This document shows, one piece after another, positions 1 through 7,460 of a stretch of 10,603 nt of DNA; position 1 is the first letter of the stretch, and the number at the start of each line of letters is the position of its first letter. Under the pieces are notes generated by a model. It had not been told where the DNA came from. It was given only the letters and a program-made list of their open reading frames with translations, and ran no database searches. The translations under genes and the position numbers were made by a program. The stretch is taken from contig JAQUAE010000033.1 in the NCBI GenBank assembly GCA_028687395.1, positions 1-10,603 on the forward strand, in the 5' to 3' direction. This DNA is from Anaerolineales bacterium (GTDB taxonomy: Bacteria > Chloroflexota > Anaerolineae > Anaerolineales > UBA4823).

Positions 1-634
1 CCAATCCCCAGGCAGAGAGCGTCGCCACCCGCTCGCCCCAGGCGCGGCGCGCGAATGCCCAGGCGAACAACACCGCCAGCGCCGAAAATGCGGCTGTCAG
101 CGCCACCACCTGCAGGGGCTGGTGGAATGCGCCCCCGGCGTAGCGGTAGGTCAGGGCGCTCAAATACAGCATGCCGCCGTATTGGTCGGCCTTGCGATAG
201 CGGCTGATGCTGGCCACGGCCTTCCACAACGGCTTGGGGGAGTTGGCCAGGCGCCAGGCGGCGCGATCGCGGTTGTAGGCGTCGGCCATGACGTAACCGC
301 CGCGCTCCGCGGGCGAGCCATACCCGGCAGTGGGCAGGACGAGGTACCACAGCGCGCCGAAGGCCAGGCGCAGCACCGCCGCCCCCAGTGCCAGGCCGAC
401 CAGCCAGCCAGGCAAGGCTTCTCCTCGCAGCAGCCAAAGGGTGACCACGAAGAAGAGCGCGCCAGCAACCAGGCTAGCCAGCATCGCCTCCCATCCTTGA
501 AGACCAGCCAGGCGGTTGGAAGCCCAGGCCCCCAGCAGGGTGAGGCAGGCCAGGCCCAATGCCAGGCCAAACAGCCAGCGCCAGCTCAGCCGGAAGGGTG
601 TTCGGGTTTCAGGTGGGAAGTTCATCGACGTCAT
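1..634 (-). CDS. Polytopic membrane protein, ArnT/GT39-like glycosyltransferase (5' part only)
   Basis: The frame stays open from an ATG at 632-634 to the window edge, giving 211 N-terminal residues with no stop. There are hydrophobic segments at about residues 19-38, 51-70, 77-100 and 174-196. A polar loop at about 101-172 contains VMADAYNRDRAAW (D118, D123), DQYGGMLYL and a HQPL motif just before the fourth segment. This layout resembles membrane glycosyltransferases of the ArnT/GT39 (GT-C) superfamily, which use polyprenyl-phosphate sugars outside the membrane; an acidic residue in an early external loop is catalytic in that family. The assignment is by general pattern, and the C-terminal domain is not visible. 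A second in-frame ATG at 623-625 is an alternative start; the upstream one has a weak AGG a few bases before it. It follows the GT4 gene after about 58 bases, which fits a role in finishing or attaching the glycan. It could instead be an uncharacterised Wzy-like protein. Confidence 0.7.
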   Translation of the reverse strand, partial: MTSMNFPPETRTPFRLSWRWLFGLALGLACLTLLGAWASNRLAGLQGWEAMLASLVAGALFFVVTLWLLRGEALPGWLVGLALGAAVLRLAFGALWYLVLPTAGYGSPAERGGYVMADAYNRDRAAWRLANSPKPLWKAVASISRYRKADQYGGMLYLSALTYRYAGGAFHQPLQVVALTAAFSALAVLFAWAFARRAWGERVATLSAWGL

Positions 635-683
635 TCGACCTGCTCGATCCGTGCGGCGAGTGTACACCACCGCCAAGCCCTGG

Positions 684-692
684 AGTATACCA
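684..692 (-). promoter_or_regulatory. Possible extended -10 promoter element before the membrane protein gene
   Basis: Reading the minus strand, TGGTATACT lies directly after the stop codon of the upstream GT4 gene. It fits the extended -10 pattern TGnTATAAT with one mismatch. No convincing -35 box is seen 16-18 bases upstream. A start near 677 would give a leader of roughly 40 bases. An internal promoter here is only a suggestion, because one short motif can occur by chance. Confidence 0.25.
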
Positions 693-1844
693 CTATGCCT
701 CCAGGCCGGCGACGAGGCGTCTGGCCCGTTCCTCCCAGGAGTAGCGCGGAGCGTCTTGCCGGGCTGCCTGGCCGAGAGCGGCGCGGCGTTCCGGGTCGGT
801 CAGCAACTCGCGCAGGGCGGCCTCCCAGGCAAGGGGGTGCTCTGGAGGAAGCAGGAGCGCGTTGCGGGCGTTGAGCACCTCGCCCAGGACGGGCAGGTCG
901 CTGCACAAGATCGCCCGGCCGCAGGCCAGGTACTCGAAAGCCTTCATCGGGCTCAGGTAGGCGGCGATGTTCCCACCGGAAGAGGCCGCCACCTGGTGCT
1001 GGTAGGGCATCAGCAGCGCTTCGCACGCGGCCTGGTAAAGAGGCAGGTCGGCGTTGGGCACGAAGCCGGTGAACACGACGTTGGAGAGCCCGCGCTGGCG
1101 CGCCTGCGCGCTGTGCTTGTCCACCTCCTGCGGCTCGCCGCCAACCACCAGGAAGGTCACCTGCGGCAGCTTAACGGCTATCTCTAGCAGCAGCTCGATG
1201 CCGCGCCCGGGGTACAGGTGCCCAGTGTAGCCGGCGGTGAAGCGCTCTTCGAGGGGCAGCCCGGCGGCGCGCAGGCGGACGCGGGCATCCGGCGGGGAGG
1301 GCAGGTCCTGGTAGCGCTCCAGGTCGACGCCGTCCGCGGCTACCAGTGTGAAGCCGGGGCGCTGGGGAATTGGAAAGCGCGCCGCCAGGTCATCCGCCAG
1401 ACGCTGGGTGACGGCCACCAGCCGGCGTGCGCCCCTGCCGCGCAGGAAGGCGCTCAGCATGAGCCGCGCTCCCGGCGAGGCGGGGAAATCGTGCATTTCC
1501 AACACCAGCGGAACTCCCATCAGGCTACCCAGCGCGGCTGCCTGGGGGAGGCGGGTGTAGACCAGGTCGGCGCTCCACCCTCCGCTCCAGCGCAGGGCAT
1601 GCAGGGCGTAATCGTAGCGGCGCAAAGCTGGGCGTGAGGGCAACCACTCGACCGGAAACTGCCAGCGCAAGCCGTAATGGCGTTGCCATGCCTCCCAGGA
1701 GTAGCCCCCCTCGGGCGGGAGGCCGGGCGCCGCCAGGCGCACCGCGTGACCAAGGGAGACCAGGGCCTGCGCCATTTTGGCCACCTGGATGGTGTTGGCG
1801 CGCAGGGCAGGCATGGCAGTAGGGGCAACGAGGGCAATCTTCAT
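693..1844 (-). CDS. GT4-family glycosyltransferase (first of two)
   Basis: The 383-residue product is a cytoplasmic GT-B fold glycosyltransferase that would transfer a sugar from a nucleotide donor to a lipid-linked or growing glycan. The N-terminal half starts MKIALVAPTAMPALRANTIQ and has LEMHD at 115-119 and a DGVDL motif at 171-175. The C-terminal half has the glycine-rich YTGHLYPGRGIE (206-217), then VFTGFV (257-262) and SPMKAFEYLACGRAIL (298-313), where E304 is the conserved donor-binding glutamate. The first glutamate of the usual E-x7-E pair is not present in the classic form; the SPxKxFEY variant is common in one GT4 branch. The ATG overlaps the stop of the preceding GT4 gene by four bases (ATGA), so the two are probably translationally coupled. 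Length and full domain content suggest an intact gene. Donor and acceptor cannot be told from sequence. Confidence 0.93.
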   Translation of the reverse strand: MKIALVAPTAMPALRANTIQVAKMAQALVSLGHAVRLAAPGLPPEGGYSWEAWQRHYGLRWQFPVEWLPSRPALRRYDYALHALRWSGGWSADLVYTRLPQAAALGSLMGVPLVLEMHDFPASPGARLMLSAFLRGRGARRLVAVTQRLADDLAARFPIPQRPGFTLVAADGVDLERYQDLPSPPDARVRLRAAGLPLEERFTAGYTGHLYPGRGIELLLEIAVKLPQVTFLVVGGEPQEVDKHSAQARQRGLSNVVFTGFVPNADLPLYQAACEALLMPYQHQVAASSGGNIAAYLSPMKAFEYLACGRAILCSDLPVLGEVLNARNALLLPPEHPLAWEAALRELLTDPERRAALGQAARQDAPRYSWEERARRLVAGLEA

Positions 1845-3007
1845 GAGCGCCCCAGCACGTCGCAGTAGGCCTGGTAATGCTCCCCGGCGCAGCGCTCCCA
1901 GGTCAGCGATTCAGCCCACATACGATTCGCCTGCCCCATGCTGCGCCACAGGGCGACGTTATCCAGCAGTTGGACGATCGCCCCGGCCAATCCGGAGACG
2001 TCATGCGGCTCGACCAGAAAGCCGGTCTCGGCATGGCGCACGGCGTCCGGCACGCCCCCCACGCGGGAGGCCTCCACCGGCAAACCGTACGCCCCGGCTT
2101 CCAGGTAGACCAGGCCGAAGCCTTCGAAGTGATATTTTTCAGGGCCCACGCCAGGTTGGGGGGTGAGCGCGAACAGGGAAGCCTCGCGGTAGCAACGGTG
2201 CAGCTCATCGTCGGACACGCAGCCAAGAAAGTGAACGTCACGCAGGCCGCAATCCGCAATCGTTTGTTGCATATCCCTGTAGTAATCGTTGTCGCTGTAC
2301 TGGCCGGCGATCAGGTAACGGGCGGTGGGAAATTCCTCCTTGACCAGGGCAAAAGCAGCCAGGCTGACATGCTGCCCTTTGCGCGGTTTCACGTCGCCCA
2401 CGCTGAGCAGGGTAGGAATCCCCGGGGGGCGCCGGTGCAGCGCCTCGCCACGTGGGATAGCCTTGTAGAAATCGTTGCCATTAAGGATAGGGCGCAGATG
2501 GCTGTGGGTCAAGGAGGAGCCGAAGGTTTGCTTGAGCATCCGGGCGCTGCCGGCCGATACGGGACAGACCAGTGCGCTCCTGCTCAGTACGCGCTGATAA
2601 AAGCCGCGCTCCACCGGCCGCGAGCGCCAGATGACGCCATAGGTGCCATGGGTGGTCAGGGCGTGCGGGCAGCCCAGCCGGTCCGCCAGCCAGCTCCCAA
2701 CCCAGCCGGTGGGAAAGGCTTCCAGCGAGTGCACCAGGTCGACGGGAGGAAAGCGCCCGCTGCGGATGGCTGCATGGCAGGCAAGCAGGGCGCGCGCTCC
2801 CTGGGGGCTGGTTGGCAAAGCGTGCTGGGTGACAGGCAGGTTGAAGAGCGGAAGTGCAGGGAAGAGTTCCTGGGCAGCAGCAAGGTCGGCTTGAGCGACG
2901 AACAGCACTGGTTCGACCAACTGGCTGATGGCGTTGATCAAACCCAGCGAGTGCGTCCGCCAGCCGGAGGGCCTGGCCAGATAAGGCAAAACGTAAGCCA
3001 CTTTCAT
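1841..3007 (-). CDS. GT4-family glycosyltransferase (second of two)
   Basis: The 388-residue product is a retaining GT-B glycosyltransferase. From the chosen ATG it begins MKVAYVLPYL, the usual first beta strand of the family. It continues with LTTHGTYG (117-124), a donor-domain strand with LLSVGDVKPRKG (200-211), YLIAGQY (231-237) and a textbook E-x7-E motif in FEGFGLVYLEA (E295 and E303), followed by SRVGGVPDAV. The frame remains open upstream to 3175, but that extra 56-residue stretch is arginine-rich, low in family character and overlaps the flippase gene, so 3007 is the better start. A weak AGG precedes it by six bases. It overlaps the next GT4 gene by four bases. It lies 43 bases after the flippase gene. 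Specificity is unknown; a role in building the repeat unit of a surface polysaccharide is inferred from context. Confidence 0.93.
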   Translation of the reverse strand: MKVAYVLPYLARPSGWRTHSLGLINAISQLVEPVLFVAQADLAAAQELFPALPLFNLPVTQHALPTSPQGARALLACHAAIRSGRFPPVDLVHSLEAFPTGWVGSWLADRLGCPHALTTHGTYGVIWRSRPVERGFYQRVLSRSALVCPVSAGSARMLKQTFGSSLTHSHLRPILNGNDFYKAIPRGEALHRRPPGIPTLLSVGDVKPRKGQHVSLAAFALVKEEFPTARYLIAGQYSDNDYYRDMQQTIADCGLRDVHFLGCVSDDELHRCYREASLFALTPQPGVGPEKYHFEGFGLVYLEAGAYGLPVEASRVGGVPDAVRHAETGFLVEPHDVSGLAGAIVQLLDNVALWRSMGQANRMWAESLTWERCAGEHYQAYCDVLGRS

Positions 3008-3050
3008 GCTAGGCCTGCTGCAAGGGGACACCCCATCCTGCGCCGCAGCC

Positions 3051-4418
3051 TCAATCCGCGACCGCCTGCGCGGCAGCCTGGCGCCGGGAAACCTCCAGGC
3101 GGAAGGCGGCGACGCACACCAGAACGCCCAGGATGTACGAACCTGCCAGCAAGCCAGCGCTGGCCAGGTAGCCAAAGGTAGGCACGAGCAGGAAGATACC
3201 GGCTATCTTGAGGATTGCCAGGACCAGGTTGACCTTGGCGGGAAAATCAGCCCGGCCAATCGCCAGCAATGCGGTTCGATTCCAATAGAAGGTGTTGGCT
3301 ACCAGGAAACCCGCCAACAGGATCAGCAGGGCGGTGTAGGCCGGCAGGTACTCCGGGGCATACAGCGTGCGAATCAACGGCTTGCCGAAGAAAAGCAACG
3401 CCAGCCCAGCCAGCAGCGTGTACCCACCCGCCAGGAGGGAGCCCTTGCGCAACAGGGCGCGCAGGTTGCCCCAGTCTCCCCTGGCGGCCTGACGCGAGAG
3501 CTCCGGATAGGTGGCTTGCGGCAGCGGGCTGACCGGCATCTGCACCAGGTTGGCCAGCGAGAGGGCCAGCTTGTAGTAGCCAGTCTCGACCGGATTGCGC
3601 AAGAAGGACACCCACAACAATTCGCTGTCCTTGTTGATCAGGCTGAGCGAGGCGCTGATATTGGTGCTGACCGCGAAGCGCGTAAGCTCGCGCCAGTGCA
3701 CTTGCAACGTGGCCAGGGGCACGCGCCACCAGCCGCGCCCCCACTGGCGCTGCGCTTCGAGCAGCGCCGCAAGGGTGAGCCCCAGGGCGCCAATCGCCTT
3801 TCCCACCAGGTAAGCCACCAGAATCCAGGCAAACCCACCCTCGAGAGCCGTGACCACGGCGATCATGCCCAGGGTCATAACGCTCTGAATGACGTTTACG
3901 CTGGCGATGCGCTTGAAGCGGTCGCTGATCTGCAGCAGGCCGGTCGAGCTTTCCGAGATCAGGTTGGCCAGCACAATCAGTCCGTACAGGATGAACCAGT
4001 TGCTCAGCGCTGGGTCCTTGGCCAGGTAGCGCGCCCCAAGGGGCGCCAGCAGCCAGATGATCGCAAAGGCGAGCAGGGAAGCCAGCATCTCGCCCAGGGC
4101 CGCGGCCTTGAACACTGCCGCGGCCAGGCGCGGCTGCTGGTTTTCGCTGAACTGGCCGACGTACTTCACCACCAGCTCGCTCATGCGGAAGGAGGCGAAG
4201 CGGTTGATCACGCTGGTGAAGGTGATGATCGCCCCCAGCACGCCATAACCCGCCACCCCCAACGCCCGCGCCACCAGGATTCCCTGCAGCATGCTGATGG
4301 CCGCCGAGACGCCGGTGGCGCTGAACAGGTAGCCGGAGTTCTTGACCAGGCGTTGGATGAACGGATCGCTCAACCAGCGCTTTCGCAACGAGGCTTGCCA
4401 GGACGAGGGAGGACGCAT
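3051..4418 (-). CDS. Polysaccharide flippase, Wzx/PST family (MOP superfamily)
   Basis: The 455-residue product has about twelve hydrophobic segments spread over its length, beginning at about residue 30 and ending at about 441, with a short charged N-terminal tail (WQASLRKRW) and a basic C-terminal end. An N-terminal block with ILVARALGVAGYGVLGAIIT (residues 46-65) is the typical first-helix signature of polysaccharide-specific transporters of the MATE-like MOP superfamily. Such proteins move undecaprenyl-linked glycan repeat units from the inner to the outer face of the cytoplasmic membrane. The gene starts 9 bases after the stop of the epimerase gene and is followed by two glycosyltransferase genes, the expected setting for a Wzx. 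No strong Shine-Dalgarno precedes the ATG, so coupling to the epimerase gene is likely. Family membership is confident; the exact substrate is not known. Confidence 0.93.
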   Translation of the reverse strand: MRPPSSWQASLRKRWLSDPFIQRLVKNSGYLFSATGVSAAISMLQGILVARALGVAGYGVLGAIITFTSVINRFASFRMSELVVKYVGQFSENQQPRLAAAVFKAAALGEMLASLLAFAIIWLLAPLGARYLAKDPALSNWFILYGLIVLANLISESSTGLLQISDRFKRIASVNVIQSVMTLGMIAVVTALEGGFAWILVAYLVGKAIGALGLTLAALLEAQRQWGRGWWRVPLATLQVHWRELTRFAVSTNISASLSLINKDSELLWVSFLRNPVETGYYKLALSLANLVQMPVSPLPQATYPELSRQAARGDWGNLRALLRKGSLLAGGYTLLAGLALLFFGKPLIRTLYAPEYLPAYTALLILLAGFLVANTFYWNRTALLAIGRADFPAKVNLVLAILKIAGIFLLVPTFGYLASAGLLAGSYILGVLVCVAAFRLEVSRRQAAAQAVAD

Positions 4419-4427
4419 AGCGCCAGG

Positions 4428-5423
4428 CTATCCGGTATCCACCTGGCTGGCCCAAGAGCGCTCGGCTTGATACCAGGCCACGAGGCGCGAGACGCCCTCG
4501 ATCAGGGAAACCTGCGGTTCCCAGCCCAGTAGACGCCTGGCCTTGGAGATGTCCGCCCAGTTGGCTAGCATGTCCGCCGGGTGGAGCGGGAGGTACTCCA
4601 CGCTGGCTCTTTGATGGGTCAATTCTTCGAGCATGCGAATCAGGTCATTGACCTTCAGGCACTCGTGACCGCCCAGGTTGATGACCTCGTACCCGAGTGG
4701 CTTGAGCCCCAGCAGCGTGCCACGGGCGACATCGTCCACAAAGGTGAAACCGCGCGTTTGTTCGCCATCGCCGTTCACCTTGACGATCTTACCCTCGCAC
4801 AGCCACTGGGTGAAGCGGAACATGACCATATCCGGGCGGCCCGCCGGCCCGTAGACGGTGAAATAACGAAAAACAGTCACGTCCAGACCGTAGAGGTAGT
4901 GGTAAGTGTGACACAGCACCTCGGCGGCCTTCTTGCTGGCCGCGTAGGGCTGCAGTGGAAGGTCGCTGCTGGCCGTCTCCGGAGTGGGCAGCGGAGCCTC
5001 CTTGCCATACACGCTGGAGGTGGAGGCGAGCACGAACTTGGGGATGGCATACTGGCGGCAAGCTTCCAGCAGGTTCAGAGTGCCGGCCAGGTTGGCTTCC
5101 ATGTACGCCCATGGGTCGAGCACCGACTGGCGCACGCCGGCACGCGCCGCCAGGTTAATGACGGCGTCCAACCCCGCTTTGCCTGGGCGGCGCGTCAGGT
5201 TATCCAGCATGCCTCCCAGGGCGCCGCGGTCGGCGATATCCACGCGGTGAAAGGCGAAGCCGGGGCGCCCCTGCAACGCGGCCAGGCGGTATTCCTTGAC
5301 GCGCACGTCATAGGCGGCGTTCAGGTTATCCACGCCGATGACTTCGTGCCCGGCGTCCAACAGGAGATGTGCAACGCGCCCCCCGATGAAACCCGCTGCG
5401 CCGGTAACCAGGTAGCTAGCCAT
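4428..5423 (-). CDS. NAD-dependent epimerase, UDP-glucuronate 4-epimerase-like (extended SDR)
   Basis: The 331-residue product is an extended short-chain dehydrogenase/reductase. The NAD-binding GAAGFIG is at residues 8-14, with D32 at the end of the second strand. The catalytic set is visible as LASTSSVYG (132-140) and PYAASKK with Y160 and K164. DNLNAAYDVRVKEYRL (32-47) and the RYFTVYGPAGRPDMVMFRF stretch are typical of the CapI-type UDP-glucuronate 4-epimerases, which convert UDP-glucuronate to UDP-galacturonate through a 4-keto intermediate. The length is normal for that group. An AGAGG at 5430-5434 lies six bases before the ATG. The preceding gene encodes a nucleotide-sugar 6-dehydrogenase, whose uronate product is the natural substrate. 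Because that dehydrogenase looks more like the amino-sugar type, the real substrate could be an N-acetylated uronate. Other SDR epimerases or decarboxylases are less likely. Confidence 0.9.
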   Translation of the reverse strand: MASYLVTGAAGFIGGRVAHLLLDAGHEVIGVDNLNAAYDVRVKEYRLAALQGRPGFAFHRVDIADRGALGGMLDNLTRRPGKAGLDAVINLAARAGVRQSVLDPWAYMEANLAGTLNLLEACRQYAIPKFVLASTSSVYGKEAPLPTPETASSDLPLQPYAASKKAAEVLCHTYHYLYGLDVTVFRYFTVYGPAGRPDMVMFRFTQWLCEGKIVKVNGDGEQTRGFTFVDDVARGTLLGLKPLGYEVINLGGHECLKVNDLIRMLEELTHQRASVEYLPLHPADMLANWADISKARRLLGWEPQVSLIEGVSRLVAWYQAERSWASQVDTG

Positions 5424-5429
5424 GCCGGG

Positions 5430-5434
5430 CCTCT
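5430..5434 (-). promoter_or_regulatory. Ribosome binding site of the epimerase gene
   Basis: Minus-strand AGAGG, six bases before the ATG at 5421-5423. It supports that start. The 72-base gap between this gene and the dehydrogenase stop shows no clear terminator; only short GC-rich GCGC pairs occur, with no T-run. Confidence 0.6.
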
Positions 5435-5495
5435 GACCAATGCGCGTTCATGGCGTAACGCTGAGCCGCGCCGCTGCGCCGGAGCCGTGCGGGAT

Positions 5496-6815
5496 TCACA
5501 GGCTGAACACCTTGGCGCTGTTGCGCCGCTGAGCGCCCAGAGCGTTGCGCGTGTCCACAATCAGTCGCGCCACCTCCAGGATGGCGGGGTAATCGTAGCT
5601 GGAGTGGTTGGTGATGATCACCACGCAATCCGCCTGGCGCACCGCGCTCATCAAGTCGGGGACGCAATCGATCTCGCCGCCGTCGAAACGGATGTGGGGG
5701 ATGTGGGGGTCATGAAAGGAGACTTGCGCGCCCTTCTGGTTCAATAGCCCAAGCACGTCCAAGGCGGGGGATTCACGGATGTCGTCGATATCGGGTTTAT
5801 AAGCCACGCCAAGGACCAGGACGCGGTTGCCCTTCAACGGCTTGCCGTGCTCGTTCAAGGCGTCCTGCACCTTACTCAAGACGTAGCGCGGCATGTTGGT
5901 GTTGATCTCGGATGCCAGCTCGATGAAGCGGGCGGTGTAGTTCAACGCCCGCAGCTTCCAGGAAAGATACAGCGGGTCGATGGGGATGCAGTGCCCGCCT
6001 AGACCGGGACCAGGGGTGAACTTCATGAAGCCGAAGGGCTTGGTGGCGGCCGCCTCGATCACCTCCCACACGTCGATGCCCAGGCGCTCGCACATCAGCG
6101 CCATCTCGTTGACCAGGCCGATGTTGACCATGCGGAAGGTATTCTCCAGCAGCTTGGCCATCTCGGCCACCTCGGCGGAGGAGACCGGGACCACCTCCTG
6201 GAGCGCCTGGCAGTACCAGGCGACGGCCACCTCGGTGCAGGCAGGGGTAATGCCGCCCACCACCTTGGGGGTGTTCAGCGTGGTCCAATCCTTGCGCCCC
6301 GGATCTACCCGCTCGGGGGAGAAAGCCAGGAAGAAATCCTGCCCCACGACCAGCCCGCTTCTTTCGGTGAGCTTGGAGAGCAGGATCTCGCGCGTCGTGC
6401 CGGGGTAGGTGGTGGATTCCAGCACGATGACCATGCCAGCGTGCACGTGGCGGGCCAACTCGACGGTAGCATCGATGATGAAGGATAGATCCGGGTCGCC
6501 GGTCTTGCGCAGCGGGGTGGGCACGCAGATGCTCACCGCGTCCATCTCTTGCAAACCGGCAAAATCGCTGGTGGCGGCCAGCTTTCCGGAGGCGACCAGG
6601 CGGGCCACCTGCTCAGCGGGGACGTCCCGGATGTGACTCTGCCCACTACGCACCTTCTCCACCTTGACAGGGTCCGGATCGAAACCTGTGACGTCGAAGC
6701 CGGCCTCGGCAAACACCACCGCCAGGGGCAGGCCGACGTAGCCCAAACCCAGGATGCCGACGCGGGCGCTGCGCTCTTGTATCCGGCGCATGATCTCTTG
6801 CTGTGCTGCGTTCAT
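5496..6815 (-). CDS. Nucleotide-sugar 6-dehydrogenase (UDP-GlcNAc/UDP-ManNAc dehydrogenase type)
   Basis: The 439-residue product oxidises the C6 hydroxyl of a UDP-sugar to a carboxylate with two NAD+. Numbered from the ATG, the Rossmann motif GLGYVG is at 23-28. The SICVPTPLRKTGDPDLSFI segment (95-113) follows, then ESTTYPGTT (133-141), the ENTFRMVNIGLVNE helix (224-237) and the active-site cysteine C276 in GPGLGGHCIPIDP. The C-terminal UDP-binding domain has VLGVAYKPDIDDIRESPA (335-352). PTPLRKTGDPDLS resembles the WbpA/WecC amino-sugar branch more than UDP-glucose dehydrogenases, which usually have a TPxxxDGxxD pattern; this is a judgement from memory. A GTG two codons upstream (6821) is also in frame, but it lies inside the Shine-Dalgarno, so the ATG is preferred. 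It starts eight bases after the glycosylase stop and feeds the downstream epimerase. Confidence 0.93.
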   Translation of the reverse strand: MNAAQQEIMRRIQERSARVGILGLGYVGLPLAVVFAEAGFDVTGFDPDPVKVEKVRSGQSHIRDVPAEQVARLVASGKLAATSDFAGLQEMDAVSICVPTPLRKTGDPDLSFIIDATVELARHVHAGMVIVLESTTYPGTTREILLSKLTERSGLVVGQDFFLAFSPERVDPGRKDWTTLNTPKVVGGITPACTEVAVAWYCQALQEVVPVSSAEVAEMAKLLENTFRMVNIGLVNEMALMCERLGIDVWEVIEAAATKPFGFMKFTPGPGLGGHCIPIDPLYLSWKLRALNYTARFIELASEINTNMPRYVLSKVQDALNEHGKPLKGNRVLVLGVAYKPDIDDIRESPALDVLGLLNQKGAQVSFHDPHIPHIRFDGGEIDCVPDLMSAVRQADCVVIITNHSSYDYPAILEVARLIVDTRNALGAQRRNSAKVFSL

Positions 6816-6819
6816 GATC

Positions 6820-6824
6820 ACCTC
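6820..6824 (-). promoter_or_regulatory. Ribosome binding site of the dehydrogenase, overlapping the glycosylase stop
   Basis: Minus-strand GAGGT, four bases before the ATG at 6813-6815. Its first two bases are the last two bases of the glycosylase TGA stop (6823-6825). This decides the ATG over the in-frame GTG at 6819-6821, and it suggests that ribosomes ending on the glycosylase can restart on the dehydrogenase. Confidence 0.7.
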
Positions 6825-7455
6825 AAAACAGGCTCAATTGCGTGGGTGGTTCTTTTGGCTCGTTGTGAATCGGCTCACTTTGTTCGGGCGCCTCGGCGGC
6901 GCGGGCGATCAACTCCGGCAGGCGGGCAAAATCATTCTCTAGCACGGGTTTCAACGAGGCCTGGTGCAAGGCGGCGGCAGGATGGTACATCGGCACAATT
7001 AGCCTGCCCTTCACGCGCAGCGCCTGGCCGTGGACATCGCTGATCTTGGCGTTGGCCAGGTACAGGCCCATCGAATGGCGTCCCAGGGTGATGATCACCT
7101 TGGGGTTGATCGCCTGGAGCTGGCGCTCCAGGTAGGCGTTAGTGCACACCTCCACCTCCTCCGGCTTCGGGTCGCGGTTGCCCGGCGGGCGGCACTTCAC
7201 CACGTTGGTAATGTACACCTGCTGGCGCGATAAGCCAATTTTAGCCAATAATTCTTCCAGGAACTTACCCGCCGCGCCGACGAAGGGGCGCCCCTGCTCG
7301 TTCTCGTGAAAGCCCGGCCCCTCGCCGATAAACACCATCTCAGCATTCACCGGGCCTTCGCCCGGAACGGCGTTCTTGCGGGAAAAATGCAGCTCGCACT
7401 TCTCACAGGTCGCCACCTCGCGAGCCACTTGTTTCAAGATATCAGTGGGATCCAC
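6823..7455 (-). CDS. Uracil-DNA glycosylase, family 4 ([4Fe-4S]-containing)
   Basis: The 210-residue product removes uracil from DNA in base-excision repair. Cysteines C17, C20, C88 and C104 have the spacing of the family 4 iron-sulfur cluster (CxxC near the N-terminus, then two more). Motif A is GEGPGFHENEQGRPFVG (44-60), the TNVVKCRPPGNRDP strand follows (83-96), ITLGRHS is at 122-128, and the HPAAALH motif at 158-164 holds the catalytic-loop histidine. After about residue 187 the protein becomes a short acidic and proline-rich linker that ends QLSLF (206-210), a match to the beta sliding clamp-binding consensus. The start is GTG, supported by a strong GGAGGA five bases upstream. It lies 55 bases after rimI and eight bases before the dehydrogenase gene. 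It looks complete, and the family call is confident. Confidence 0.95.
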   Translation of the reverse strand: MDPTDILKQVAREVATCEKCELHFSRKNAVPGEGPVNAEMVFIGEGPGFHENEQGRPFVGAAGKFLEELLAKIGLSRQQVYITNVVKCRPPGNRDPKPEEVEVCTNAYLERQLQAINPKVIITLGRHSMGLYLANAKISDVHGQALRVKGRLIVPMYHPAAALHQASLKPVLENDFARLPELIARAAEAPEQSEPIHNEPKEPPTQLSLF

Positions 7456-7460
7456 AGTGC

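Noticed and set aside
160..570. A 136-codon minus-strand open frame rich in Trp, Cys and Pro
   Set aside because: The neighbouring frame on the same strand encodes a coherent membrane protein running off the window edge; this one is its frame-shifted shadow.
3015..3045. Small GGGG-TGT-CCCC hairpin between the flippase and GT4 genes as a terminator
   Set aside because: The stem is only four pairs with a three-base loop and has no following T-run. It is unlikely to stop transcription.
3008..3175. Upstream extension of the second GT4 gene by 56 codons
   Set aside because: It overlaps the flippase end and is Arg-rich. The normal GT4 first strand begins at the ATG at 3007.
1877..3181. A 434-codon plus-strand open frame
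   Set aside because: It lies antisense to the second GT4 gene, which has complete family motifs. The translation is rich in Gln, Gly, Ala and Arg with no recognisable domain, as expected when a high-GC gene with few TTA/CTA/TCA codons is read backwards.
3247..4455. A 402-codon minus-strand open frame overlapping the flippase in another frame
   Set aside because: The flippase frame has about twelve membrane segments and a family signature, whereas this frame gives a Gly/Ala/Arg/Gln-rich polar product.
3006..4532. A 508-codon plus-strand open frame
   Set aside because: It is antisense to the flippase and spans into the epimerase gene. Its product is highly polar, with many Gln, His and Arg residues and no domain, so it is an antisense shadow despite its length.
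5424..5495. GC-rich gap between dehydrogenase and epimerase as terminator or small RNA
   Set aside because: Only four-base GCGC pairings are visible, with no T-run and no promoter-like motif. It can be explained as plain spacer plus a ribosome site.
4581..5747. A 388-codon plus-strand open frame
   Set aside because: It is antisense to the epimerase and the end of the dehydrogenase, both of which have clear catalytic motifs. No ribosome site or protein family was seen.
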